From contig KE354464.1 in the NCBI GenBank assembly GCA_000415505.1, positions 1 to 46,900 on the forward strand: a DNA stretch of 46,900 bases, written 5' to 3'. The position numbers and the translations under genes were made by a program. The stretch comes from Streptomyces afghaniensis 772. GTDB taxonomy: Bacteria; Actinomycetota; Actinomycetes; Streptomycetales; Streptomycetaceae. Every line of letters starts with the position of its first letter. Position 1 is the first letter of the stretch. Under the pieces are notes generated by a model. It was not told where the DNA came from. It made no database searches and was given only the letters and a program-made list of their open reading frames with translations. Positions 31,939 to 39,204 of the stretch are shown here, piece after piece.

Positions 31939-33699
31939 GTGCGCCGATGTGTCCGGGGGATCCTGGTCGTCCTGGCCCTGTGCGTGTCCCTGATGCCGGC
32001 GGTCTCGGCGCGGGCCGTCGAGGAGCGGCGGGCCGCGCCGGTGCCGCTTGAGCGGCTGTTCGACAACATCGCCGTCAGCGACGACGGCCGGCCCGCGCGG
32101 GCCGACTTCGACGGTGCCGGAGCCTCCCTGTCCGCGCGGGACCTCACGGCCGCGGGCTGGACGCCCGGCCGCGGTCTCACCGTCCAGGGGGCCCGGCTGA
32201 CCTGGCCGCGGCGGCAGCCCGGCGAGCCGGACAACGTCCTCGCCGCCGGCCAGGACGTGCGGGTCACGGGGCGCGGCGACGCCCTCGCCTTCCTGGTGGC
32301 GGGCACCGCCGGTACCGAGACGGGCGGCCCGGGCGAGATCACGTATGCGAACGGCACGCGCTCCGGGTACCGGCTGACCGCGCCCGACTGGCGTACCGGG
32401 CCGCTCGCCACGAAGGCGGTGGCCCTGCCGCACATCAACACGCCCGGCGGTCAACTCGCCGAGCGGGCCCGCCTGTACGTCGTGACGGTGCCGCTGGTCC
32501 CGGGGCGCCCGGTCGCCTCGGTCCGGCTGCCGCGCGCGGCCGGGCTGCACGTCTTCGCGGTGTCGGTACGGACCGCGACGCGGGGCTGGACGGGCAGCTG
32601 GACGACGTCGGCCGGGGGCTACGGCGCGGTGGGGCCCTGGACGGACCGGACGCTGCGGCTGGTCGTGCACACGTCGGCGGGCGGGCCCCGGGTGCGGGTG
32701 CGGTTCGACAACACTTTCGCGGCGGCGCCGGTCCGCATCGGCAGCGCGACGGTCGCCGTGCGGGCGTCGGGCGCGGCGGCACGCGGGACGCCGGTGCCGC
32801 TGTCCTTCGGCGGTGCGCGGGGCGTGGAGATCCCGGCCGGGGCCCAGGCGTACAGCGACCCGTTGGGCTTCGCCGTCCCGGCGGACGCCGACCTGCTGGT
32901 GAGCTTCCATCTGCCCGGCACGGTGGCGTCGGCGCCCGTGCACCGGCTCGCGCAGCAGCGGTCGTACGTCAGCGGACCGGGCGACCACGCGGCGGACGCC
33001 TCCGGCGGCCCGTACACCTCGGTGATCACCAGCTGGCCGCTGCTCGCCGGGGTCGACGTGAGCGGCGGGCCCGGATCCGTGGTGCTGCTCGGGGACTCGA
33101 TCACCGACGGCGACAAGTCCACGGCGGACGCGAACCGGCGGTGGCCGGACGTGCTGGCCGGCCGACTGCTGACGCAGAGCGAGGTTCCTCGCTACGGAGT
33201 GCTGAACCAGGGCATCTCGGGCAACCGTGTGGTCACCGACCGGTATCCCGGCGACGGGGTGTCCACGGACGCGGCCGGGGTGAGCGCCCTGCACCGGTTC
33301 GACCGGGACGTCCTCGCCCAGCCGTCGGCGCGGACGGCGGTCGTCTTCGAGGGCATCAACGACATGCGCTGGGGCACCTCTGCGGAGCAGGTGATCGCCG
33401 GGCTGCGGGAGCTGGCGGCTCGCGGGCACGCCCGGGGCATCAGGATGCTCGCGGCGACGATCCTGCCGTGCGAGGGCGAGGCGCGCTGCACGGCCGCCGT
33501 CGACGCAGAGCGGGTCGCGGTGAACGAGTGGATCCGGGACGGCGGGGTCTTCGACGGCGTGCTCGACTTCGACGCGGTGGTCCGGGACCCGGGGCGGCCG
33601 TCCCGGATCCTGCCCGCGTACGACAGCGGGGACCATCTGCATCCGGGCGACGCGGGGCTGGCGGCCCTGGCGGAGTCGGTCGACCTGCGGCTGCTCTAG
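31939..33699 (+). CDS. Secreted SGNH/GDSL-family esterase
   Basis: A 586-residue exported protein. The signal peptide MRRCVRGILVVLALCVSLMP...SARA is followed by an N-terminal beta-rich domain (to about residue 370) and a C-terminal SGNH hydrolase. Block I LLGDSITDG has the nucleophile Ser near 387; block II is NQGISGNRVV, block III is GINDMRWG and block V is DHLHPGD with catalytic Asp and His. Actinomycete relatives act on acyl or acetyl esters, often of sugars. GTG 31939 is chosen for the GGGAGGAG just upstream; an ATG 29 codons earlier would precede an implausible leader. Confidence 0.87.
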   Translation: MRRCVRGILVVLALCVSLMPAVSARAVEERRAAPVPLERLFDNIAVSDDGRPARADFDGAGASLSARDLTAAGWTPGRGLTVQGARLTWPRRQPGEPDNVLAAGQDVRVTGRGDALAFLVAGTAGTETGGPGEITYANGTRSGYRLTAPDWRTGPLATKAVALPHINTPGGQLAERARLYVVTVPLVPGRPVASVRLPRAAGLHVFAVSVRTATRGWTGSWTTSAGGYGAVGPWTDRTLRLVVHTSAGGPRVRVRFDNTFAAAPVRIGSATVAVRASGAAARGTPVPLSFGGARGVEIPAGAQAYSDPLGFAVPADADLLVSFHLPGTVASAPVHRLAQQRSYVSGPGDHAADASGGPYTSVITSWPLLAGVDVSGGPGSVVLLGDSITDGDKSTADANRRWPDVLAGRLLTQSEVPRYGVLNQGISGNRVVTDRYPGDGVSTDAAGVSALHRFDRDVLAQPSARTAVVFEGINDMRWGTSAEQVIAGLRELAARGHARGIRMLAATILPCEGEARCTAAVDAERVAVNEWIRDGGVFDGVLDFDAVVRDPGRPSRILPAYDSGDHLHPGDAGLAALAESVDLRLL

Positions 33700-33717
33700 A
33701 GGATGTCCGCGAAGGCC

Positions 33718-34497
33718 TTACACATCGAGGTCCACCACGACCGGCGCGTGGTCCGACGCGCCCTTGCCCTTGCGCTCCTCGCGGTCCACGTACGCATCCT
33801 TGACCGCCTTCGTGAACGGCGCGTTCGCGTACACCAGGTCGATGCGCATGCCGCGGTTCTTCGGGAAGCAGAGCTGGCGGTAGTCCCAGTACGTGAACGG
33901 GTGCTCGTACTTCAGGGGCCGCGGGACCACGTCGGACAGGCCCGCCTCGCGCAGGGAGGCGAGGGCGGCACGCTCGGCCGGGGTGACGTGGGTGGAGCCC
34001 TCGAAGGCGGCGCGGTCGAAGACGTCGTCGTCCGTCGGCGCCACGTTGTAGTCGCCCATCACCGCGAAGGGGCGGCTGCCGGAGGCGTCACCGGCCACGG
34101 CGGCCTTGAGGGCCTCGAACCACTGGAGCTTGTAGGCGTAGTGGGGGTGGTCCACCTCACGGCCGTTCGGCACGTAGACCGACCAGACGCGGAGCGGGCC
34201 GCACGTCGCCGAGATGGCGCGGGGCTCCACCGAGCCGTCGAAGCCGGGGTCGCCGGGCAGGCCCTTGACGACGTCCTCGATGCCGACGCGGGACAGCACC
34301 GCCACGCCGTTCCACCGGCCGGTCGCGTGGACCGCCGACTCGTAGCCCAGCTCGCGCAGCTGCTCCGCCGGGAACTGGTCCTCGGCGACCTTGGCCTCCT
34401 GGAGGCACAGCACGTCCGTGCCGCTGCTCTCCAGCCAGGCCAGGAGCCTCGGCAGGCGGGCGGTGATCGAGTTCACGTTCCAGGTCGCGATGCGCAT
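33718..34497 (-). CDS. xth: Exodeoxyribonuclease III (AP endonuclease)
   Basis: A 259-residue endonuclease/exonuclease/phosphatase-fold enzyme. It has MRIATWNVNSI at the start, LCLQEAK with the metal-binding Glu, SVYVPNG, the catalytic VMGDYNVAP and the C-terminal GASDHAPVVVDL. This is the XthA arrangement for base-excision repair: AP-site cleavage and 3' end cleaning. ATG 34497 gives the canonical N-terminus; GTGGGAC upstream is a fair ribosome site. It converges on the SGNH esterase gene with an 18-bp gap. Confidence 0.92.
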   Translation of the reverse strand: MRIATWNVNSITARLPRLLAWLESSGTDVLCLQEAKVAEDQFPAEQLRELGYESAVHATGRWNGVAVLSRVGIEDVVKGLPGDPGFDGSVEPRAISATCGPLRVWSVYVPNGREVDHPHYAYKLQWFEALKAAVAGDASGSRPFAVMGDYNVAPTDDDVFDRAAFEGSTHVTPAERAALASLREAGLSDVVPRPLKYEHPFTYWDYRQLCFPKNRGMRIDLVYANAPFTKAVKDAYVDREERKGKGASDHAPVVVDLDV

Positions 34498-34545
34498 GTC
34501 CCACAACCTACCCGGCGGGTCTGACAACGCGGCCCGGTCCCCTGG

Positions 34546-34587
34546 GGCCTCAGACCTCGGGCCTCAGACCTCGGGCCTCAGACCTCG
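34546..34587. repeat. Three tandem copies of a 14-bp unit
   Basis: GGCCTCAGACCTCG is repeated three times head to tail. The last copy covers the stop codon of the MBL-fold gene (34578-34580), so the C-terminal Glu-Val and stop are encoded by the repeat. This may be a slippage array. Confidence 0.85.
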
Positions 34588-35213
34588 GCGGAGTCCCCCG
34601 GTACCAGCCGCAGGTGCTCCGAGCCGCCGAGCTGCCCGATCTGGCGGTCGTAGATCGGCCGGGCCAGGTCGGTGAGCAGGGCGTCGTGGATGTCGTAGGC
34701 GCGCTGCGGCTTCACCTCGCGGACGTAGTCGATGACCTCCGAGATCTTGCTCCAGGGGGCCATCACCGGGAGCATCAGCGTCTCCACCCGGTGGCCGGGG
34801 ACGGTGAGGGCGTCGCCGGGGTGGAAGACCTTGCCGCCGTCGACGAGGAAGCCGACGTTGGTGATCCGCGGGATGTCCGGGTGGATCACCGCGTGGAGCT
34901 CGCCGTGGACCTGGACCTCGAAGCCGGCGGCGGTGAAGGTGTCACCGTGGCCGACGGTGTGCACGCGGCCGGGGAACGCCGAGGAGATCTTCTCGGCGAC
35001 GGACTTCAGGGTCCAGATCCGCGCGGCCGGGTTGTTCTCCATCGCGGCGCGCAGCCGGAACTCGTCGAAGTGGTCGGGGTGCTCGTGGGTGACGAGGATC
35101 GCGTCCGCGCCGAGCGCGGCGTCCTCCTCGCTGAACCCGCCGGGGTCGAGGACGAGGGTGCGGCCGTCCTTCTCGAGGCGGACGCAGGCGTGCGACTTCT
35201 TCGTGAGCTTCAT
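34578..35213 (-). CDS. MBL-fold metallo-hydrolase (UlaG-like)
   Basis: A 211-residue metallo-beta-lactamase-fold protein. The metal motif is VTHEHPDH (H43, H45, D47, H48), with further ligands in GELHAVIHPD and VFHPGDAL. Similarity is to the short UlaG/YtkL-like hydrolases; substrates vary and none is indicated by neighbours. The C-terminal residues are encoded by a 14-bp tandem repeat, so length may vary between strains. ATG 35213 fits the family N-terminus (MKLTKKSHACVRL). Confidence 0.85.
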   Translation of the reverse strand: MKLTKKSHACVRLEKDGRTLVLDPGGFSEEDAALGADAILVTHEHPDHFDEFRLRAAMENNPAARIWTLKSVAEKISSAFPGRVHTVGHGDTFTAAGFEVQVHGELHAVIHPDIPRITNVGFLVDGGKVFHPGDALTVPGHRVETLMLPVMAPWSKISEVIDYVREVKPQRAYDIHDALLTDLARPIYDRQIGQLGGSEHLRLVPGDSAEV

Positions 35214-35250
35214 GATTCCATCCTGCCTCCGCGCTCCCCGGCGGGCTCAC

Positions 35251-36555
35251 TCACTCCTGGGGCGTGGTCTCCTCGCGGATGACCTGCTGGGCGACCTTGA
35301 ACGCGCTGTTCGCGGCGGGGACGCCGCAGTAGACGGCCGCCTGGAGCAGCACCTCCTTGATCTCGCCCGGGGTGAGGCCGTTGCGCAGGGCGGCGCGGGT
35401 GTGGAAGGCCAGCTCGTCCAGGTGGCCGCCGGCGACCAGGGCGGTGAGGGTGACGCAGCTGCGGGTGCGCCGGTCGAGGCCGGGGCGGTCCCAGATCTCG
35501 CCCCAGGCGTAGCGGGTGATGAACTCCTGGAAGTCCCCGGAGAACTCGTCGGCCTGTGCCAGCGCCCGGTCGACGTGCGCGTCGCCCAGCACCTCACGGC
35601 GGACCTTGAGCCCGGCGTCGTAGGGGTCGGGCCGCCCCTGGGGCTGCGGCGGCGCGACCGGGGCGATCTCGGCTACGGGGCCGGTCTGGAGGGGCTGTGC
35701 CGGGGCGGCGGACAGGACCGGCTTCACGGCGGCCGCGGGCAGGGCGGTCTGCCCGGTGGAGGTCTCGAAGGCGGGCTGCCAGGCGGTGGAGAAGTGCCTC
35801 ACCAGCAGGTCGGTGACGGCCGCGGGCTGCTCCACCGGCACCAGGTGGGAGGCGCCGGGGACGACGGCGAGGCGGGCGTCCGGGATGCCGGCGACCAGGG
35901 TGCGGGCCTCGGCGGGGCCGGTGACCTGGTCGTCCGATCCGACGAGGACCAGCGTCGGCACGCCGACTCGCCCGAGCTCGGCCCGCACGTCGAACGAGGC
36001 GAGCGCCTCGCAGGCGGCGATGTAGCAGCCGGGGTCGGTGGTGCGCACCATCTGCACGGCCCACTCGGTGATCGCGGGCTGCGCGGCGGCGAACCCGCCG
36101 GTGAACCAGCGGTCGGGCGCGGTACGGGCGATGGGGTCGAGGCCGTTCGTGCGGACTATCACGCCTCTCTGCCGGAACTCGTCGGCCGTGCCGAAGCGCG
36201 GCGAGGCGGCGATCAGCGCGAGGGAGGCGAGCCGCTCGGGGTGGCGCAGGGCCAGCTCGATGCCGACCGCGCCGCCGAGGGCACAGCCCGCGTAGCCGAA
36301 GCGCTGCACGCCGAGCCCTTCGAGGGTGGCCAGCAGCCGGGTGGTGAGGTCGGTGACCGAGCCCGCCGGGTACGCGGGCGCGCCGCCGTGCCCCGGCAGG
36401 TCGAACCGGAAGACGCGCCACTGCTTGATCAGCTCGGGGACCTGGCGGTCCCACATGTGCCATGTGGTACCGAGGGACGGTCCCAAGATCAAGACAGGGG
36501 CGTCTTCTGGCCCGTCAAAGCGGTATTGCAGCGTTTCGATCTTGGCTTCGCTCAC
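35251..36555 (-). CDS. pcaL: PcaL: beta-ketoadipate enol-lactone hydrolase / carboxymuconolactone decarboxylase fusion, with altered nucleophile and foreign 5' end
   Basis: 434 residues. The N-terminal alpha/beta hydrolase (about 1-260) would be the PcaD enol-lactone hydrolase and the C-terminal ~110 residues the PcaC decarboxylase (RTRSCVTLTALVAGGHLDEL). They are joined by a Pro/Ala linker. Both act on successive steps of protocatechuate degradation. Two oddities are seen. First, the nucleophile elbow, normally G-x-S-x-G-G, reads GCALGG, with Ala92 (GCC) where Ser is expected; D in VGSDDQV and H in GASHLVP are kept. Second, codons 1-31 have 10 A/T-ending codons but codons 32-90 only one, and the switch falls on an inverted repeat. 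The start GTG 36555 is 29 bp after the integrase stop, with GAAGG upstream. Confidence 0.9.
   Translation of the reverse strand: MSEAKIETLQYRFDGPEDAPVLILGPSLGTTWHMWDRQVPELIKQWRVFRFDLPGHGGAPAYPAGSVTDLTTRLLATLEGLGVQRFGYAGCALGGAVGIELALRHPERLASLALIAASPRFGTADEFRQRGVIVRTNGLDPIARTAPDRWFTGGFAAAQPAITEWAVQMVRTTDPGCYIAACEALASFDVRAELGRVGVPTLVLVGSDDQVTGPAEARTLVAGIPDARLAVVPGASHLVPVEQPAAVTDLLVRHFSTAWQPAFETSTGQTALPAAAVKPVLSAAPAQPLQTGPVAEIAPVAPPQPQGRPDPYDAGLKVRREVLGDAHVDRALAQADEFSGDFQEFITRYAWGEIWDRPGLDRRTRSCVTLTALVAGGHLDELAFHTRAALRNGLTPGEIKEVLLQAAVYCGVPAANSAFKVAQQVIREETTPQE
36451..36467. other. Candidate attachment-site core (attL) inside pcaL
   Basis: CCACATG-TGC-CATGTGG is a perfect 7-3-7 inverted repeat, encoding residues 31-35 of PcaL. 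It coincides with the point where pcaL codon use changes from element-like to chromosomal. The integrase gene lies 0.12 kb away. The matching second copy would be at the far element end, outside the window. Confidence 0.55.
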
Positions 36556-36569
36556 GGGTTCACACCTTC

Positions 36570-36588
36570 ATCTGTCACGATCTGTCAC
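36570..36588. repeat. Two direct repeats in the integrase-pcaL gap
   Basis: ATCTGTCAC occurs at 36570-36578 and 36580-36588 (10-bp period), overlapping the integrase stop. Short helically phased repeats beside an att site are typical integrase-arm or excisionase sites. Confidence 0.45.
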
Positions 36589-37766
36589 ACGCCCCCTGCG
36601 AGACCTCCCCATGCCTCCGCTGCTGGAAGCAGGTCCGCCACGTCCGGCTTCACGTACCACTTCTTCGTCGTCTTCACGTTCGTGTGCCCGGCCCACATGG
36701 CGAGCAGGTGATCCGGCACCCCGTTGTTGGCGAGGTACGTGAGGCAAGACGCCCGAGCATCGTACAGACGGACCCTGCGAAGGCCGTTTTCATCCATGAT
36801 CTTGTAGGCCCGCACCCGCAACTGCCGAGCGTTCAACGCGGCGCCAAGTTCATCCACGAGTACGTAGCCGGCGCCCTCGTAGCCTTCACCCGCCGTCAGA
36901 CGTTCCACTGCCTGCGTGGCACGGAACGCCTTCAGCGCCTCCCTTACCAGACTCGGAAGGGGCAAAACGCGCTCCCCCGCCATGCTCTTCGTGTCCTTCT
37001 CCACCACTGTGCGGTTCCCCATCATGGTCCGCGTGTTAGCGATGGTGAGCGTGCCCGCGTGCAGGTCGATGTCCGACCACCTCAGGCCGCAGACCTCCGC
37101 CGGGCGGAGCCCCATCAGGGACAGCAGCAGCGGCGCGTACAGACGGTCCACCTTCATCACAGCGACGAAGGCACCCACCTCCGAGGCGTTCCACGGCTGG
37201 ACGACCGCCTTTGTCTTCCGCTCCGCCTTGCGGGCCTTCAGCGGGATGTGCACTTCGCTGGCTACGTTCACGGTCACCAGGCCGCGCGTGACAGCGCGGT
37301 TCAGGGCATCCTTCAGCCGGGCCAGGCTCATGTCCACCGACGTGACCCCGAGACCCATTCCGGCTTTCACGCCGCGGACACGGCCTCCTTGGAGTGCCCA
37401 CCGCATCCACCCCACCACATGGTCCTCCGTAAGCTCTTGCAGCCGGAGGTTCCCGAGCTTTCCGCGCACACGATCCAGGGTCACCTGGTAGTTGTAGATC
37501 GTGGTTGGCTCCAGGTCTTCGGCCTTCATCTCGAGCCACCGATCCAGCCATTCGTTCACGGTGATCTTGCTGGGCGGGACGAATGTCCCCTCGTGTCGCT
37601 TGCTGGTGATGCGGGCATACGCCACCTTCGCTTCCTTCAGTGTGTCGAAGGTTCGTCGGAGCTGCTTCCGCTTCCCCGTCTCGGGGTCTACGCCCACGTC
37701 CACCACGAAGCGGTAGCGCACCTGCCCCTTCGCGTTTGGCGGCAGCTTCTTGATCGGTTCGGGCAT
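36585..37766 (-). CDS. int: Tyrosine recombinase/phage-type integrase
   Basis: 393 residues. The N-terminal part has an arm-type DNA-binding region (RYRFVVDVGVDPETGKRKQL) and a SAM-like core-binding domain (about 70-165). The catalytic domain has R221 (SLMGLRPAEVCGLRW), the probable K260, the second Arg R338 in VRLYDARAS, H361 in MWAGHTN and nucleophile Y371 in KKWYVKP. The usual HxxR His is Tyr335 here, a substitution tolerated in some family members. ATG 37766 has AGGAAGG 8 nt upstream. It ends 29 bp before pcaL, as expected for an integrase next to its attachment site. Codon use is less GC-biased than the chromosome to the left. Confidence 0.92.
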   Translation of the reverse strand: MPEPIKKLPPNAKGQVRYRFVVDVGVDPETGKRKQLRRTFDTLKEAKVAYARITSKRHEGTFVPPSKITVNEWLDRWLEMKAEDLEPTTIYNYQVTLDRVRGKLGNLRLQELTEDHVVGWMRWALQGGRVRGVKAGMGLGVTSVDMSLARLKDALNRAVTRGLVTVNVASEVHIPLKARKAERKTKAVVQPWNASEVGAFVAVMKVDRLYAPLLLSLMGLRPAEVCGLRWSDIDLHAGTLTIANTRTMMGNRTVVEKDTKSMAGERVLPLPSLVREALKAFRATQAVERLTAGEGYEGAGYVLVDELGAALNARQLRVRAYKIMDENGLRRVRLYDARASCLTYLANNGVPDHLLAMWAGHTNVKTTKKWYVKPDVADLLPAAEAWGGLAGGV

Positions 37767-38180
37767 CTAAATTTCCTTCCTTGGCATGGTGGGCCAGCTC
37801 GTGACCTCCGCTAGAGCGCGGGCCGAATTTGCTTGCGGCGTCACTTGACTGGGCATCGGGAAACTGCACCAACCCGCTCGGCGCCTCGGCGTCGGACGAC
37901 TCAGTCGCGTTCAGCTCTGCCAAGGCGATGGCCGAAGCCCTCAACCCACAACTACAAGGCCAGCCCGACCGAAGTACAGGACCCCGAGAAGGACGTCGAC
38001 CAGGTCGAGCGGGCGATCCTACAAAGGACCAACTGATACAGCGAGGAACGGCTCCATCTCACCTCGACTACGTACCGCCCGCCGGGGACGAAGGCGACTA
38101 TTGGCAGCAACAGGAGGCCACCCCACAGTCCGCCTGAAGAAGATCAATGGACTCTACGAAACTCGGGACAGCTCAAGCAG

Positions 38181-38486
38181 TCACCCGTGGGAAAAGGTGT
38201 CGAACCTAGCTCCCGCCCGCGCCGGATCCACCGCCCAAGTGCCGGCGCGTACGGCATCAATGGTCCGCACGCTCGCCGGTTTGGCCAACCGGCGAGCGTC
38301 GGCTATGTTGCGCTCGCGCACGACCGCGTTTCCGGTACGTCCTCCCTGTCCAGTAGTGCCGCCGTCCGACTTGCTATTTCGCGGGTCGTTGTACGTTGCC
38401 ATGCCCCCGGCTGTAGTTCCACTATTCTGCCGCTGTTTCTCGTCTGCCGTGAGCGAATGCCCCCTATCGCCTGGGGATTTTGCCAT
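38181..38486 (-). CDS. Possible small hydrophilic protein, doubtful
   Basis: A 101-residue open frame, MAKSPGDRGHSLTADEKQRQ..., is charged, Gly/Thr-rich and without membrane segments. It has a weak GAGAG before ATG 38486. Third-position composition is mixed, and a perfect 13-bp inverted repeat lies within it, which argues that this may be noncoding. No family recognised. Confidence 0.25.
   Translation of the reverse strand: MAKSPGDRGHSLTADEKQRQNSGTTAGGMATYNDPRNSKSDGGTTGQGGRTGNAVVRERNIADARRLAKPASVRTIDAVRAGTWAVDPARAGARFDTFSHG
38269..38299. repeat. Perfect 13-bp inverted repeat with 5-nt loop
   Basis: ACGCTCGCCGGTT (38269-38281), TGGCC, then AACCGGCGAGCGT (38287-38299). It could be a strong terminator hairpin or a structure used in replication or recombination. 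No T-run follows on either strand. Confidence 0.85.
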
Positions 38487-38721
38487 CTCTCGCACGGTAA
38501 GGGGCTATCCCAGGAAGGTCATTTCAGTTGCTTCTTACCCGTGCCTCTCAGGAAGCAAGGACCTGTATCCCGGTAGCCACCGGAACAGCGGGCGTGCGAG
38601 GAGTGTCCGCCGTGTGCGATCCGCAGTCTCTGTCCGCTGTCGCTGTGGGCACCGGAAGAGGGACTGACACAGCGGGCCAAGAAGGGGCAACCGCTTCGAG
38701 GAAATCTCCGCGTCTTCGTTT

Positions 38722-38748
38722 GCGAGCCCTTCATAACGACGGGCTCGC
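38722..38748. repeat. Perfect 8-bp stem hairpin
   Basis: GCGAGCCC (38722-38729) and GGGCTCGC (38741-38748) with an 11-nt loop. It stands 10 bp before the tRNA-like fold at 38759-38864 and may be part of the same transcript or its upstream terminator. Confidence 0.7.
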
Positions 38749-38758
38749 CCCCTCGCTC

Positions 38759-38864
38759 GGGGTGAAGAGATATGGTGGGCGATCGACTGGAAGGCGTGGT
38801 TCGGTTGCCCGGAGGGCGCCGACCACCTATCTCCTGCAGCGGGTTCCGATCCCGTCTCCACCCC
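38759..38864 (+). ncRNA. Putative structured RNA with tRNA-like acceptor/T-arm fold
   Basis: Four helices can be drawn by hand. P1: 38759-38767 with 38856-38864 (8 of 9 pairs). P2: 38768-38778 with 38823-38832 (10 pairs, one bulge). P3 inside P2: CGG/CCG plus GCCC-GGA-GGGC (38802-38821). P4: GCGGG-TTCCGAT-CCCGT (38839-38855). P4 has a 5-bp stem and 7-nt loop and abuts P1 with no linker, as the T-arm abuts the acceptor stem in tRNA. It is not a canonical tRNA: no anticodon arm, no CCA and a nonconsensus T-loop. Strand and expression are inferred. Confidence 0.45.
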
Positions 38865-39204
38865 TGAAACCATGGACGAGCCTCGTCGGCCCTCCATTGC
38901 CGCTTTCCTGCGGAATCTACCCGCCGGCCAACGCGCTAGCGAGGCAAAGTAGACGAACTACAAGGAAGAAACCGTGCGACTCCTCGGAGGATGGGGATCT
39001 CAATTAACTCGCGGCCTGACTTCCTGGGGGCACCGATCACGCGCTCATCAATCCTGTGCAGTACCGACGGCTGCCCGCGGGCAGCCAACCGGGAACTGAC
39101 GCGCGTTCTGAACGCACCAGCTCTTGAATAGCCAGGTCGACCTGTGGAGGTGGCCGGCCGGTTCGGCGACCCGCACAATGGAGAAATCACCGGGTTAATA
39201 CTTA
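38865..39204. other. Element DNA without a clear gene, flanking IS copy 1
   Basis: No confident gene. A minus-strand open frame from 39190 to 38936 (ISPLCGSPNRPATSTGRPGY...) would be in frame with the truncated frame at 40070-40225 if the IS were removed with its TA duplication. It may be the 3' remainder of that interrupted gene. Confidence 0.35.

Larger units (their letters stand above)
37767..38720. other. Gene-poor element DNA
   Basis: In about 950 bp I find no convincing gene apart from the weak candidate at 38181-38486. Open frames here lack family resemblance, ribosome sites and codon bias. No excisionase is recognisable upstream of the integrase. The stretch contains the perfect hairpin at 38269-38299. 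Confidence 0.5.

Noticed and set aside
36585-37766. Integration into a tRNA gene, the usual target of such integrases
   Set aside because: No tRNA is found near the integrase end; the junction evidence points to the pcaL coding sequence.
38101-38667. 188-residue plus-strand open frame
   Set aside because: Ser/Arg/Pro/Val-rich without a ribosome site, codon bias or recognisable motif, and it spans the perfect hairpin.
38831-38864. A tRNA gene 3' half (GCGGGTTCCGATCCCGT)
   Set aside because: The loop lacks the conserved purine-57 and A58, there is no anticodon arm and no CCA end, and the intervening DNA folds as a long arm. I kept it only as a tRNA-like fold.
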